A stretch of 64,000 nucleotides of DNA, from NCBI GenBank assembly GCA_021287065.1, contig JAJTBE010000147.1, positions 1 through 64,000 of the forward strand, written 5' to 3'. The notes below the pieces were generated by a model. That model was not told the DNA's origin. It ran no database searches and was given only the letters and a program-made list of their open reading frames with translations. Made by a program: the position numbers and the translations under genes. Numbering within the stretch: the first letter of the stretch is position 1; each line of letters opens with the position of its first letter. Source of the DNA: Bacillota bacterium (lineage in GTDB: Bacteria > Vulcanimicrobiota > JAJTBE01). Of this stretch, positions 1-8,608 are shown in pieces.

Positions 1-187
1 ATTTGTCTGAATGCTCACGAGAATTATAACTACACGCCAAGCTCCCGGAGAAAACTTTTTGAAAAAAGTTTCCTCGCGCCCACCCTGCGGGCGGGCACCC
101 GCCATCCCAAAACTTTTGAATTGGGGGACCGACCGGGGGGATTAAAGGACCGGCCGAGGGGGATTCTGACCGTTCGGTGATTCAGGG
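1..187 (+). repeat. Partial copy of the CAATGCC inverted-repeat element (left part)
   Basis: This stretch holds the interior of the same element that is complete at 188-503: the AACTTTTTGAAAAAAGTT palindrome, the GC-rich CCCACCCTGCGGGCGGGC hairpin and the CCCAAAACTTTTGAATTGGGG segment. Its left terminus is outside the window or lost. It runs into a GATTCAGGGCAATG sequence that resembles an element right end fused to the next copy's left end. It therefore looks like an abutting, partly deleted copy. It encodes nothing credible. Confidence 0.75.
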
Positions 188-503
188 CAATGCCCATGAG
201 ATTTATTTATTCGCTCATGAGAATTGGAACGGTTTGCCCAGCTCCCAGAGAACACTTGTTGAAAAAAGTTTCCTCGCGCCCACCCTGCGGGCGGGCACCC
301 ACCATCCCAAAACTTTTGAATTGGGGGACCGACCAGGGAGATTAAAGGACCGGCCGGGGGGATTTGAGAACCGTAGGGATTTAGGGACCGTCATAGAGAA
401 CCACGCTTTTCCGGAAAAGTGAGTTTCCCTCCGAACCTCCCTCCTTGAACAACAGGGGTATGAGGTTGAAGATTTAGTGGATTTTACTAATTCAGCGGCA
501 TTG
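188..503 (+). mobile_element. MITE-like element, complete copy (CAATGCC family)
   Basis: The left end CAATGCCCATGAGATTTA and the right end CTAATTCAGCGGCATTG are imperfect inverted repeats of each other. The interior has the family's three palindromes: ACTTGTTGAAAAAAGT, the CCCAAAAC...TTGGGGG segment and CGCTTTTCCGGAAAAG. It is 316 bp, about 37 bp longer than the 278-279 bp copies because it carries the GC-rich hairpin variant. No target duplication is visible, probably because another partial copy abuts its left side. It lies 32 bp downstream of the kinase-ankyrin stop codon. Confidence 0.8.
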
Positions 504-535
504 TCCCCTGCCCCATCTTCACCTTAATATGAATT

Positions 536-2299
536 TCAACTGAAATCAAAACTTCTGAATAATGTATCCCAGACAGGTCGTTTTTTTGCACCTCTGTTAA
601 TCAGCAGTCTTTCAATTTCGGGCCTGCGGTTTGTTCTGGCAATATCAAGGGGAGTATTTCCTTCTCTGTCCGGTTCGTCAAAATCAGCTCCTCTGTCAAG
701 AAGAAGAGTTACGATAATTATTTTCCCTGCAAGAACTGCATGATGAAGGGGCGTCCAACCTGCAAAGTCTTTAGTATTCAAATCAGCTTCGTATCTGAGC
801 AGAGTTTCCACAACTTCAATTTTTCCCATTTTTACAGCATAATCAAGAGGTGTATTTCCGAAAGTATCCTTTGCTTCCTTATCAGCACCTGCTTCAAGAA
901 GCGCTACTACTGCATCCTGCCCCCCGGTGGAAGCTGCAAGATGAAGGGGTGTTGTCAAATCTTTAGCCGAACAACCAACATCGGCACCATCTTCGATCAA
1001 CTGTTCTATAACATCAGCATTTCCATTTGCTGCTGCAAGGTGGAGGCAGGTTTTTCCATCACTGTTTTCAGCTTTTACACTGGCTCCCCATATAATAAGA
1101 AGGCGGGCAATGTCTATAAGATCCCTGTCTATGGCAAAATGAAGGGGGGTCCAGCCATACTGAGCCTTTACATTCACCTGAATGCCGGAATTCAGGAGTT
1201 TTTCTGTTTTTATATAATCACCTTCCATTACAGCTATGTGAATGGGCCTCATTGATGCTTCATCCTGAAGATCAATGCTATATTTTCGTTTAGGTCTCAA
1301 TTCCGCCTCCCGCAAGCTTTTTGAAATAACTTCAGCTTTATGAATCACAATCTTATTACTTTTAATTTTGCTAAGTATCTCCAATGCAGATTTTGGTCTT
1401 TTTTCAACTGTAAGTTCAAGCATGGACATAATAAGAATTTCTATATCCTCCGGCACTTCGGGATTAATCTTTCTCACAGGCTCATGTATAAATGTCGGAT
1501 GCTGTTCGTTTTCCGGATCAACTCCCGTAAGCAGATAATGCATGACTATACCGAGGGAATACAAATCGCTCCTTGGTTCCGTATAACCCGTATATTGTTC
1601 AGGAGCAGCATAACCGGGTGTTCCGATAAGTGTTCCTTTACTTCCTCTGTAATAAAGCCTGGCTATTCCAAAATCAACAAGAAAAACCTTGCCGGGCTGG
1701 TTTTCACTATCCTCACCGCTGAGAGCAAATTTGAAGGGATATTTAATCATAATATTTGAAGCTTTCATATCCCTGTAAACAATGGGAGGAGTGAGCGAAT
1801 GAAGATAGTGGAGAATTTTAAGCAGTTGTTCAAAAAGATTGATAACACTGTAAAACGACAGAGGAGCATCTTCCCTGTCTCTCATTATGGTAACAAGATC
1901 CTTTCCCTGAATGAATGTCATAACCATATACAGAGCAGGTTTTGGCGAATCGATGGAAGTTGCCTCAAAAAAGTCTTTGATTTTCGGAATTCCATCGTGA
2001 TGGAGAGTTGCCAGAAATCTGGCTTCATGGCGAAATTTTTCCTCGATGTATTTTCTGTCTTCATCAGTAAGCCCTGATGTGTGCATTTTTTTAACAGCAA
2101 CTATTTCATCAGTTCTGTAATCCTTTGCCATATAAACACAGCCCATAGCTCCTGCTTTGACAACCTGAAGAATTTCGTAACGGTCGCGAAGCAGCTTCTT
2201 CCTGCGGGGCACACCCGGCGCTATGGGTTCGCCGCATTCGAGGCAGTATTTGCTTTTATCAAGATTATCTCTTCCACATTCCGGACAATAGACGGACAA
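536..2299 (-). CDS. Zinc-ribbon / Ser-Thr protein kinase / ankyrin-repeat protein
   Basis: Predicted soluble signalling kinase of 587 residues. An N-terminal zinc ribbon (Cys5, 8, 19, 22) is followed by a Hanks-type kinase domain (about 40-310). This has a glycine loop AGAMGCVY, catalytic Lys70 in VAVKK, the catalytic loop VYRDMKASN, VDFG and an APEQY activation segment. From about 350 to the end there are roughly seven ankyrin repeats (GWTPLHFAI, GNTPLDYAV, GWTPLHHAV). No membrane segment is seen, so substrates are probably bound by the ankyrins (inference). The start is TTG, with GGAG six bases upstream. It begins 14 bp after the ABC permease stop, so the two are probably co-transcribed. 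A longer paralogue lies at 21942-24596. Substrates are unknown. Confidence 0.93.
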   Translation of the reverse strand: MSVYCPECGRDNLDKSKYCLECGEPIAPGVPRRKKLLRDRYEILQVVKAGAMGCVYMAKDYRTDEIVAVKKMHTSGLTDEDRKYIEEKFRHEARFLATLHHDGIPKIKDFFEATSIDSPKPALYMVMTFIQGKDLVTIMRDREDAPLSFYSVINLFEQLLKILHYLHSLTPPIVYRDMKASNIMIKYPFKFALSGEDSENQPGKVFLVDFGIARLYYRGSKGTLIGTPGYAAPEQYTGYTEPRSDLYSLGIVMHYLLTGVDPENEQHPTFIHEPVRKINPEVPEDIEILIMSMLELTVEKRPKSALEILSKIKSNKIVIHKAEVISKSLREAELRPKRKYSIDLQDEASMRPIHIAVMEGDYIKTEKLLNSGIQVNVKAQYGWTPLHFAIDRDLIDIARLLIIWGASVKAENSDGKTCLHLAAANGNADVIEQLIEDGADVGCSAKDLTTPLHLAASTGGQDAVVALLEAGADKEAKDTFGNTPLDYAVKMGKIEVVETLLRYEADLNTKDFAGWTPLHHAVLAGKIIIVTLLLDRGADFDEPDREGNTPLDIARTNRRPEIERLLINRGAKKRPVWDTLFRSFDFS

Positions 2300-2313
2300 T
2301 GTAATCTCCGACC

Positions 2314-3204
2314 TTAGTTCTGTTCTGCGTCAGCAATGCGACGGTAGAAGAAAGTGAAAATCATAAGAATTAACATGATTATCACACCATAAGTAGATGC
2401 AAGTCCAAAATTCCAGTTTTCAAATGCCTGTTTGTAAGCGTAGGTAACAAGTATTTCAGTGCGATGGTAGGGTCCTCCGCCTGTAACAAGATAAATTACA
2501 TTAAACATGTTAAAAGTCCATATCACACCAAGCAGCACAGCGGGCAGAGCAATCGGTTTAAGAAGGGGCAATGTTATTTTGAAAAATTTCTGGATTCTGC
2601 TGGTTCCGTCAACGACTGCCGCTTCATAAACATCTTCGGGAATAGACTGAAGTCCGCCGAGCATAATCACCATCATAAAAGGAACACCGAGCCATATATT
2701 TGTAACAACAGCCGCCGCCATAGCCCATCCGGGGCTTGTAAGCCATGCCACGGGCTGCATTCCCACTTTTACCATCATAAGATTGATAAAACCATAATCA
2801 TAGTTAAACATCCAGTTCCATGAGAATGCGGATATAAAAGACGGCACAGCCCATGGAACAAGGAGCAGGGTTCTGTATATTGCCTGTCCTTTGATTTTTC
2901 TGTTGAGGAGCATTGCAAGCATAAGGCCGAATACAACATGAAAAAACACACAGGAAAGAGTCCAGACCACAGTCTGAAAGAAAATTCTGATAAGCTGGGG
3001 ATCTTTAACAGCTTCAATATAATTTTTGAGAAAAACCAGATGGTATGAGGGTTTTACATAGGGAGTGCCCATATTGTACTGGTTCATATCCGTAATGCTG
3101 TAGAAAAAGCCTACCACAAGAGGATAGAACACAAGCGCAGTCATAACGAGAAATGCCGGCAGTATATAAAGATAAGGATATATTGTAGTTTTTTTTCCGA
3201 ACAA
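2314..3204 (-). CDS. ABC transporter permease, MalF/sugar type
   Basis: Inner-membrane permease subunit (296 residues) of a carbohydrate-type ABC importer. Six hydrophobic segments are apparent, beginning YLYILPAFLVMTALVF. The EAA loop that contacts the ATPase reads EDVYEAAVVDG followed by FFKITLPLLKPIA, which is typical of the MalF/UgpA group. The start is TTG, with GAGGGG six bases upstream. The usual partners (second permease, solute-binding protein, ATPase) are absent on both sides. The next gene downstream is a protein kinase and the upstream genes are proteases. It may pair with subunits encoded elsewhere. The family call is firm; the substrate is not determinable. Confidence 0.9.
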   Translation of the reverse strand: MFGKKTTIYPYLYILPAFLVMTALVFYPLVVGFFYSITDMNQYNMGTPYVKPSYHLVFLKNYIEAVKDPQLIRIFFQTVVWTLSCVFFHVVFGLMLAMLLNRKIKGQAIYRTLLLVPWAVPSFISAFSWNWMFNYDYGFINLMMVKVGMQPVAWLTSPGWAMAAAVVTNIWLGVPFMMVIMLGGLQSIPEDVYEAAVVDGTSRIQKFFKITLPLLKPIALPAVLLGVIWTFNMFNVIYLVTGGGPYHRTEILVTYAYKQAFENWNFGLASTYGVIIMLILMIFTFFYRRIADAEQN

Positions 3205-3280
3205 TTTTTACCCCTCACATAACAAGAATACTCCATCCTTGTTTATCTTTTCTTCCAACAGCGTTGAAACCCTTCAACAT

Positions 3281-4312
3281 CTATTTTCCGAATTCCCGTA
3301 TTATTTTCTCCCTGATAAGATTTTCAAGATATTCACCAAATCCGAGAGTCTTTCCGGGTACCAGATTGTAAGGATAATTCATAATAGAATTCTGAACGGA
3401 TCTGTAAATATTCTGATTTTTACCTAAACCGCCTTCAAAAATTCCTGTTTTCAGAACTCCTGTACCTTTTCCGATGTAGTTTTTCCAGGGGCAGTTCTGT
3501 TTTACATATTCCAGTTTTTCAGTTTCACTGAGTTTCAGAAACCGTTCTTTTGTAATTTTTCCGGGATCTTCTGAACTTCCGGGCACAAAAAACTGCTTTC
3601 CGTATTTTCTCGTTTTCCATCCGGGATCGTCATAAATGCTGCCGCTTCCGCCATATTCATCATACAATTCGGGAATGGAATGCATCAGTTCGTGAATGTG
3701 GGTTACAATCATGTCATTGTATGCAAACCAGGGGTTTCCGATTTTCCATACGGTAAAAGTTCCGCCTCTCCCGAACGAGCCTCCACCGTAATTATAATTC
3801 GGAATTTCCCTCGGATTGGTGTTTGCGATCATCACAGGCAATATATTCCTGCCGTCATATTTCAGATTTGCTCTGTAATGGCGGTTTAGATCTTCTATAG
3901 CTTCTGCGTTCACAGGTTTTATAAGCTCCCACATGATCTGATTGGTTAGTTGTTTGTAAGGTTTTCCTGATTTTGGTATTTTTCTGCAAATCCAGAAGTT
4001 AAAATGTTTATCAAACCCCGGTTCACTGAAAGGCTTAATCTGCATCAATCCATATCGGTTTTCTCCATTTAGCGCTATCATATCCTTACAGATTTTTTCA
4101 AACTCTTCGAAAGAATTATACTCTCCTCCGATAAAGATGATGTTCAATCTGTTGCTGCGGATGTTGTTGTGTCCGGGGTAAAGCTCATCCACAATGTATT
4201 TGTTTTCAGTACAGAAACCGATGCCCTGCATTAAAAATAATGAAAAAGAGATTATCAACAGCCTGAGTATTTGTTTCTTTGCAAATTCATAAAAAAACAG
4301 AATCCCATTCAT
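3281..4312 (-). CDS. Secreted zinc metalloprotease, M64-like
   Basis: A 343-residue predicted exported protease. After a hydrophobic N-terminal segment (about 14-33, signal peptide or anchor) a single domain carries HELMHSIPELYDEY at about 207-220. This gives the HExxH zinc site followed by the L-x-DEY ending of IgA-protease-like M64 peptidases. The open frame extends upstream to 4489, but that part overlaps the CPBP gene and has no coding sense. The ATG at 4312, 11 bp after the CPBP stop, is the likely start, although the ribosome site (AGGTTTCAGGGG) runs right up to it. It is presumably co-transcribed with the CPBP protease. The substrate is unknown. Confidence 0.75.
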   Translation of the reverse strand: MNGILFFYEFAKKQILRLLIISFSLFLMQGIGFCTENKYIVDELYPGHNNIRSNRLNIIFIGGEYNSFEEFEKICKDMIALNGENRYGLMQIKPFSEPGFDKHFNFWICRKIPKSGKPYKQLTNQIMWELIKPVNAEAIEDLNRHYRANLKYDGRNILPVMIANTNPREIPNYNYGGGSFGRGGTFTVWKIGNPWFAYNDMIVTHIHELMHSIPELYDEYGGSGSIYDDPGWKTRKYGKQFFVPGSSEDPGKITKERFLKLSETEKLEYVKQNCPWKNYIGKGTGVLKTGIFEGGLGKNQNIYRSVQNSIMNYPYNLVPGKTLGFGEYLENLIREKIIREFGK

Positions 4313-4322
4313 CCCCTGAAAC

Positions 4323-5135
4323 CTACCAATCTTTTCGAATATTAACAACCATAAACCCGGTAAGAAGCACAACCGTATAACCTGCAATTCCCGCAACAGG
4401 ACAGTTTTCAAGGCCAAAAAGAACTGAATACCCGCATATCCGGCGGTTAAAATCAAACAGCGGAGATGCGAGCAAATACATACAGGCAACCCACCCCATG
4501 TGAACCGAAACGGGCATCCAGAGAGATCGGGTTTTTATATAAATTATGGAAAGGATGGTTCCCACCAGAAATAATCCGATAAAATACATTACCTTAAATG
4601 GTGGATTTCCCGGACGGAACAGGTGGAGGCATGCAAAGAGCAGATTGACGACGATAATTGCCAACGGGGATGGAATATCATCAAGAAGCCTTGTATATAC
4701 ATATCCCCTGAAAAAGATTTCCTCAACAAAGGCAAACAGGAGCCCGAATAAAACAGCTTTTAAAACTTCTGTCAGAACATAATAAAGATCAGCACTTTTA
4801 AAAACTGTATGTCCGGATTTCAGAAGTAAAAAAAGGTAACATCCGAAAAGAAAAAAAACAATCAGCAGGTTTCTCAATGTTTTGAAAATCACTTTTTTAT
4901 CAAGGGAAAGTCCAAGATCTTTTATACCTGTCCCGCCTTCCCTGACAATAGAAAAATGAATTGTGGACAATATCAATCCATACAACAGAAAAAGCCAGGC
5001 AACATTGATAACAATGTTGTTCCTTGCAGCGGTAAAAAATTCAACGGGATTGACGGCAAAAACGGCGCTTAGCAGCAGAATTATCCCCATCCAGCCGCCA
5101 ATCAGAACAAGAAACAACCTGATTATTTTTTTCAT
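4323..5135 (-). CDS. CPBP family intramembrane glutamic protease (CAAX/Rce1-like)
   Basis: A 270-residue polytopic membrane protein with about seven to eight hydrophobic segments. It carries the family's catalytic motif EEIFFRGYVY (EExxxR) at about 140 and the conserved His motif FACLHLF about 30 residues later. CPBP proteins include Rce1-type CAAX proteases and bacteriocin-immunity proteases. The sequence does not show which role applies here. It sits between a methylmalonyl-CoA epimerase (upstream, 12 bp) and an M64-like protease (downstream, 11 bp), all on the same strand. The two proteases together suggest an envelope or protein-processing function (inference). Confidence 0.88.
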   Translation of the reverse strand: MKKIIRLFLVLIGGWMGIILLLSAVFAVNPVEFFTAARNNIVINVAWLFLLYGLILSTIHFSIVREGGTGIKDLGLSLDKKVIFKTLRNLLIVFFLFGCYLFLLLKSGHTVFKSADLYYVLTEVLKAVLFGLLFAFVEEIFFRGYVYTRLLDDIPSPLAIIVVNLLFACLHLFRPGNPPFKVMYFIGLFLVGTILSIIYIKTRSLWMPVSVHMGWVACMYLLASPLFDFNRRICGYSVLFGLENCPVAGIAGYTVVLLTGFMVVNIRKDW

Positions 5136-5146
5136 TTTCAGTTAAA

Positions 5147-5545
5147 TTACTTTTTCTGGCTCAGCTCCAGAAGAACGCCGCCGGTGCTTTTAGGATGAAC
5201 AAAAGCTATCTTCATCCCCATTGCCCCTTCCCGGGGTTCCTTATCAATGAGCTTATAGCCTTTTTCTTCAAGTTTTTTAAGGGCTTCGTTTATATCGTTT
5301 ACTTCGATGCATATATGCTGAATCCCTTGCCCTCTTTTTTCAATAAAGCCGGCTATGGGGCTGTCGGGTGAAGTGGGCTGCAGAAACTCAAGCCTGCTGT
5401 CTCCGAGAGGAATCACCGCTACTTTTACTTTCTGTGAAGGAACTTCCTCGTATTCAATCTCCACATCATCAAGAAACGCCTGATATGTGGCAACTGCGGT
5501 TTCGAGATTTTCCACCGCTATTCCGATATGATGAACTCTCTGCAT
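5147..5545 (-). CDS. mce: Methylmalonyl-CoA epimerase (VOC family)
   Basis: A 132-residue glyoxalase/VOC-fold protein. It interconverts the (R) and (S) epimers of methylmalonyl-CoA in the propionyl-CoA/succinyl-CoA route. It starts MQRVHHIGIAVENLE, has metal-ligand His residues in HHIGIAV and IQHICIEV, a Glu in RLEFLQP, and ends FVHPKSTGGVLLELS, as full-length epimerases do. The ATG at 5545 was chosen because GGAGG lies eight bases upstream; the open frame reaches 5572. No methylmalonyl-CoA mutase or carboxylase is in the window. It heads a three-gene minus-strand run divergent from the symporter gene. Confidence 0.93.
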   Translation of the reverse strand: MQRVHHIGIAVENLETAVATYQAFLDDVEIEYEEVPSQKVKVAVIPLGDSRLEFLQPTSPDSPIAGFIEKRGQGIQHICIEVNDINEALKKLEEKGYKLIDKEPREGAMGMKIAFVHPKSTGGVLLELSQKK

Positions 5546-5704
5546 AGTTACAACCTCCGTAAATAATTTCAATATTTTTTCACATAAAAGACTTATCCTT
5601 CAATCAGATATAGTTAATTTGAAACATAGGATTTAATCAAAAAACGGAGAAATCCAGACTGTAAATAATGAGTGGGAAATCAGCATTCCATTGGAGGAAC
5701 CGAC

Positions 5705-7003
5705 TTGAAATTCAGCCATAAAATAGCCATAGGACTGATTACCGGTATCGGACTGGGCATACTATCCAACTATATGTTGGGTGGAATAAGACCAGATGCC
5801 CCTTACTGGGTTAAATCAGCTCATTTTGCAGGCAATCCGGTAGCCAACGCAGGCAGTATAATGCTGACTTTTTTCAATGCAGCCGGAGATCTGTTTTTAA
5901 GACTGATCCAGATGATTATTCTGCCCCTGATTTTCGTTTCCGTAACATATTCGGTGGCAAGCCTCGGCGATGTAAGAAAACTTCGTAAAATTGGCGGCTA
6001 TACCCTGTTGTATTATTTTGGCACAACAGCTATTGCAGTGTTGATAGGCCTTGTAATGGCAGATATATTCACACCGGGAACAAATGCAGGGTTGAAAACA
6101 ACAGTATTTTCCGGATTAGCGGAAGCAAAGACGCCATCAATAATACAGACCATTATCCGTATTGTACCGGACAATATATTTTCGGCAATGGCGAATTCTG
6201 AAATCATACAGGTTGTTTTCTTCAGTATTCTGTTTGGAGTAGCTCTCGGAATGATGAGAAACAGCTTTAAAAACCTGATGACGCTTCTTGAAGAACTGAA
6301 TGACCTTGTAGTGCTTGTCATTTCGTGGATAATCAAACTTGCTCCCTTTGGAGTATGTTTCCTCCTTGCGAGATCCATCGGGCAGGCAGGCATCGAATTA
6401 ATCGCACCTCTTGCAAGGTATCTCGGAACTGTTCTTACAGGTCTCGGCATACATATTCTGATTGTTCTGCCGATTCTGCTGCTTGTTTTTGGAAAAATGA
6501 ACCCCCTTAAAGCCTTCAGAGGCCTTTCCGATACAATCGCCACAGCATTTTCAAGCGCTTCCTCGTCAGTTGCCCTCCCTGTTAATATTCAAAACTGCAA
6601 CGAAAAACTTGGAGTGCCCAGAAGAATAGTCGATTTTGTTCTTCCCCTCGGAATTTCCCTCAACAAAAACGGCACCGCTCTTTATCAGGCAGTTGCTTCA
6701 GTTTTTATTGCTCAGGCATACGGAATAAATCTGGACATAAACCAGCAGATGGTAATTTTCATAACAGCTACCTTAGCTTCGATAGCTGCAGCAGGAATAC
6801 CCCAGGCAGGTCTGTTCACAATGATAATCGTTCTGAGATCCGCAGGGCTTCCCCTTGAAGGTATCGGACTTATCATGGCTGTGGACAATATTCTCGATAT
6901 GTGCAGAACCACTGTCAACTCTCTGGGCAATTCATTCGGAAGCGTTATAGTATCCAGGCTCTCCGGTGAAACAGAGGAAGATCCGGAAAATGCACCAGCT
7001 TAA
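5705..7003 (+). CDS. Dicarboxylate/amino acid:cation symporter (DAACS family)
   Basis: Secondary transporter (432 residues) of the GltP/DctA family. It imports acidic amino acids or C4-dicarboxylates with Na+ or H+. Visible family marks are the serine-rich reentrant loop FSSASSSVALP, the NKNGTALYQAV segment in place of the classical NMDGT, AAAGIPQAG, and the substrate-site helix DNILDMCRTTVNSLGNS. Multiple hydrophobic segments begin at IAIGLITGIGLGIL. The start is taken as TTG at 5705, because GGAGG lies seven bases upstream. A GTG at 5672 would add 11 residues without a ribosome site. The Asp/Arg of the DNILDMCRT motif favours an anionic amino acid or dicarboxylate. Confidence 0.93.
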   Translation: MKFSHKIAIGLITGIGLGILSNYMLGGIRPDAPYWVKSAHFAGNPVANAGSIMLTFFNAAGDLFLRLIQMIILPLIFVSVTYSVASLGDVRKLRKIGGYTLLYYFGTTAIAVLIGLVMADIFTPGTNAGLKTTVFSGLAEAKTPSIIQTIIRIVPDNIFSAMANSEIIQVVFFSILFGVALGMMRNSFKNLMTLLEELNDLVVLVISWIIKLAPFGVCFLLARSIGQAGIELIAPLARYLGTVLTGLGIHILIVLPILLLVFGKMNPLKAFRGLSDTIATAFSSASSSVALPVNIQNCNEKLGVPRRIVDFVLPLGISLNKNGTALYQAVASVFIAQAYGINLDINQQMVIFITATLASIAAAGIPQAGLFTMIIVLRSAGLPLEGIGLIMAVDNILDMCRTTVNSLGNSFGSVIVSRLSGETEEDPENAPA

Positions 7004-7081
7004 CCCATAAAAAGGAAACCTGAAATTAATCAGGCTTGTTAATCTCTTTGTCAGAAAGCAATTTATCAAGGAGTAATTTGT

Positions 7082-8587
7082 ATGCAGACACCTTTTGATG
7101 ACCCCGGTAAAGAAACAAAGGAAAAAGTCATTATCAATGACAGAACATACACAGGCAAGGAGATTGCTGCATATTTTGATGATGTTCTCGAGCAGCTTTC
7201 ATCAGGCTTGAGATCATCATGGAACAGAGTTCAATATACTCTGGCAGCACATATTCTGATTAATCAGAAAGAATATTCCAAAGCTCTGGCGCTGCTTTAC
7301 AGAGGGCTTCAGTTATACAAATACGAACCCCATATGATTTATCTGACCATACATGTTCTTATAAAGCAGAAAAATTTTGCGGAAGCTGACAGAATAGCCA
7401 AAGAATACCTCAACGACAACCCCGGTGATTTTTGCATAAAACTGACCGAGAGTAAAATCAAACGGGTTGAAGGAGATTTCAAAGCTGAGGAAATCTCTCT
7501 TCTCCAGTTGATAATTACCCCCGGAAGCGATTATCTGGATAATCGTTTTAAAATGGCAGCATACCAGCGCCTGGCAAATATTTATATGAAATCAGGCAGA
7601 TTTGAACAGGCTGAAGCTATGGTTGAAAAACTTATGCGAAGAGATCTGGATGAATCGGTCTGGTCGATGTATTTTGACATTCTGCACAATCTCAACAGAA
7701 AAGATTCTCTTGATAAAGCTAAAAATGATTTTGCCAGATACAGAAGAGCCTGTATTTATTTTGAACAGGGAACAGAATACGAAATAGCGGGAAAGTTCAG
7801 CCTTGCCCTCAGCAATTACAGGAAAGGTCTTGAAATATACGACAAAGACTCTACTGTAAATATCAAAACCGGAAACATCCTGCTTTACAGAAAACGCTGG
7901 TATTCAAAAGCGGAAACTTATATCAGAAGAGCTGTGGAACTTGATCCCGAACAGGAAAATTACCTCACAACTCTGATTTTGTGCCTGAGAAATCAGGGAA
8001 AATATACAGAAGCTTTTGAATATGCCAAAAAAGTCATAGCTATGAATCCGCAATCTGAAACCGGAATATTCAGAATACTTGCGAAAAAAATCGACAGAAC
8101 CAATGAATTTGTAGCGATAGCCAATCAAACCATAGAAAACGACAAACAGAACTTATTTCCGAAAATCAGGTTTGAACTTGCCGAGCTTCTTGATGAAAGA
8201 GGAGATGCTGATAAAGCACTTCAATACTACAGACAGGCTCTTGAAATCTGGTTTAAACAGGCAAGAAATTTCCCTGATGACTGGGAACTTTATTTCAACA
8301 TAGGCAAATGCTATCTGAAACTTGGCAAGGACGCCGAGGCGGAAGCATCATTCAGGAATGCGGAAAAACTCAGAGGATGCAACCTTCCGGAAATTTACAT
8401 CGAACTGATTGAACTCTACAGGAAAACCCACCAGCCTCATAAACTTATTCCATATCTGAGGAAAATTATCAGGCTAAACCCTGTGGATTTAATTAACTAT
8501 GTTGATCTTGGCATCAATTACGCTTCACTGCTTACAGCGAACCTGAGACAGAAAGAATCTAAGAAGAAATGGGATAAACACATCTGA
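7082..8587 (+). CDS. TPR-repeat protein
   Basis: A 501-residue, mostly helical protein built of tetratricopeptide repeats, for example KALALLYRGLQLYKYEPHMI, a unit near 240-275 with ALSNYRKGLEIYDKD, and DADKALQYYRQALEIW. No signal peptide or membrane segment is seen, so it is probably a cytoplasmic scaffold. The ATG follows AAGGAG at good spacing. The gene lies 78 bp after the symporter and 21 bp before a second TPR gene of similar design, so the two TPR proteins are probably co-expressed. Their clients are unknown. The region around 85-110 (FAEADRIAKEYLNDNP) is also TPR-like. Confidence 0.85.
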   Translation: MQTPFDDPGKETKEKVIINDRTYTGKEIAAYFDDVLEQLSSGLRSSWNRVQYTLAAHILINQKEYSKALALLYRGLQLYKYEPHMIYLTIHVLIKQKNFAEADRIAKEYLNDNPGDFCIKLTESKIKRVEGDFKAEEISLLQLIITPGSDYLDNRFKMAAYQRLANIYMKSGRFEQAEAMVEKLMRRDLDESVWSMYFDILHNLNRKDSLDKAKNDFARYRRACIYFEQGTEYEIAGKFSLALSNYRKGLEIYDKDSTVNIKTGNILLYRKRWYSKAETYIRRAVELDPEQENYLTTLILCLRNQGKYTEAFEYAKKVIAMNPQSETGIFRILAKKIDRTNEFVAIANQTIENDKQNLFPKIRFELAELLDERGDADKALQYYRQALEIWFKQARNFPDDWELYFNIGKCYLKLGKDAEAEASFRNAEKLRGCNLPEIYIELIELYRKTHQPHKLIPYLRKIIRLNPVDLINYVDLGINYASLLTANLRQKESKKKWDKHI

Positions 8588-8608
8588 TCAGATTTCAGGA
8601 GGGAAAGT

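Noticed and set aside
177-422. Open frame inside the first CAATGCC element
   Set aside because: It covers the element palindromes, lacks a ribosome site, and corresponding frames are not conserved in other copies.
188-513. Target duplication around the first complete element
   Set aside because: The flanks TGATTCAGGG and TCCCCTGCCC do not match. A neighbouring partial copy has probably erased it.
740-1255. Plus-strand open frame opposite the ankyrin repeats
   Set aside because: It is the antisense shadow of a clear ankyrin-coding frame, with low-complexity Ser/Ile/Cys composition.
4313-4489. Upstream extension of the M64-like protease frame
   Set aside because: It lies wholly within the CPBP gene in another frame and precedes a good signal peptide, so the start at 4312 is preferred.
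7018-7050. Terminator after the symporter gene (CCTGAAATTAATCAGG)
   Set aside because: The stem is only five bp with an AT loop and no adjacent T run.
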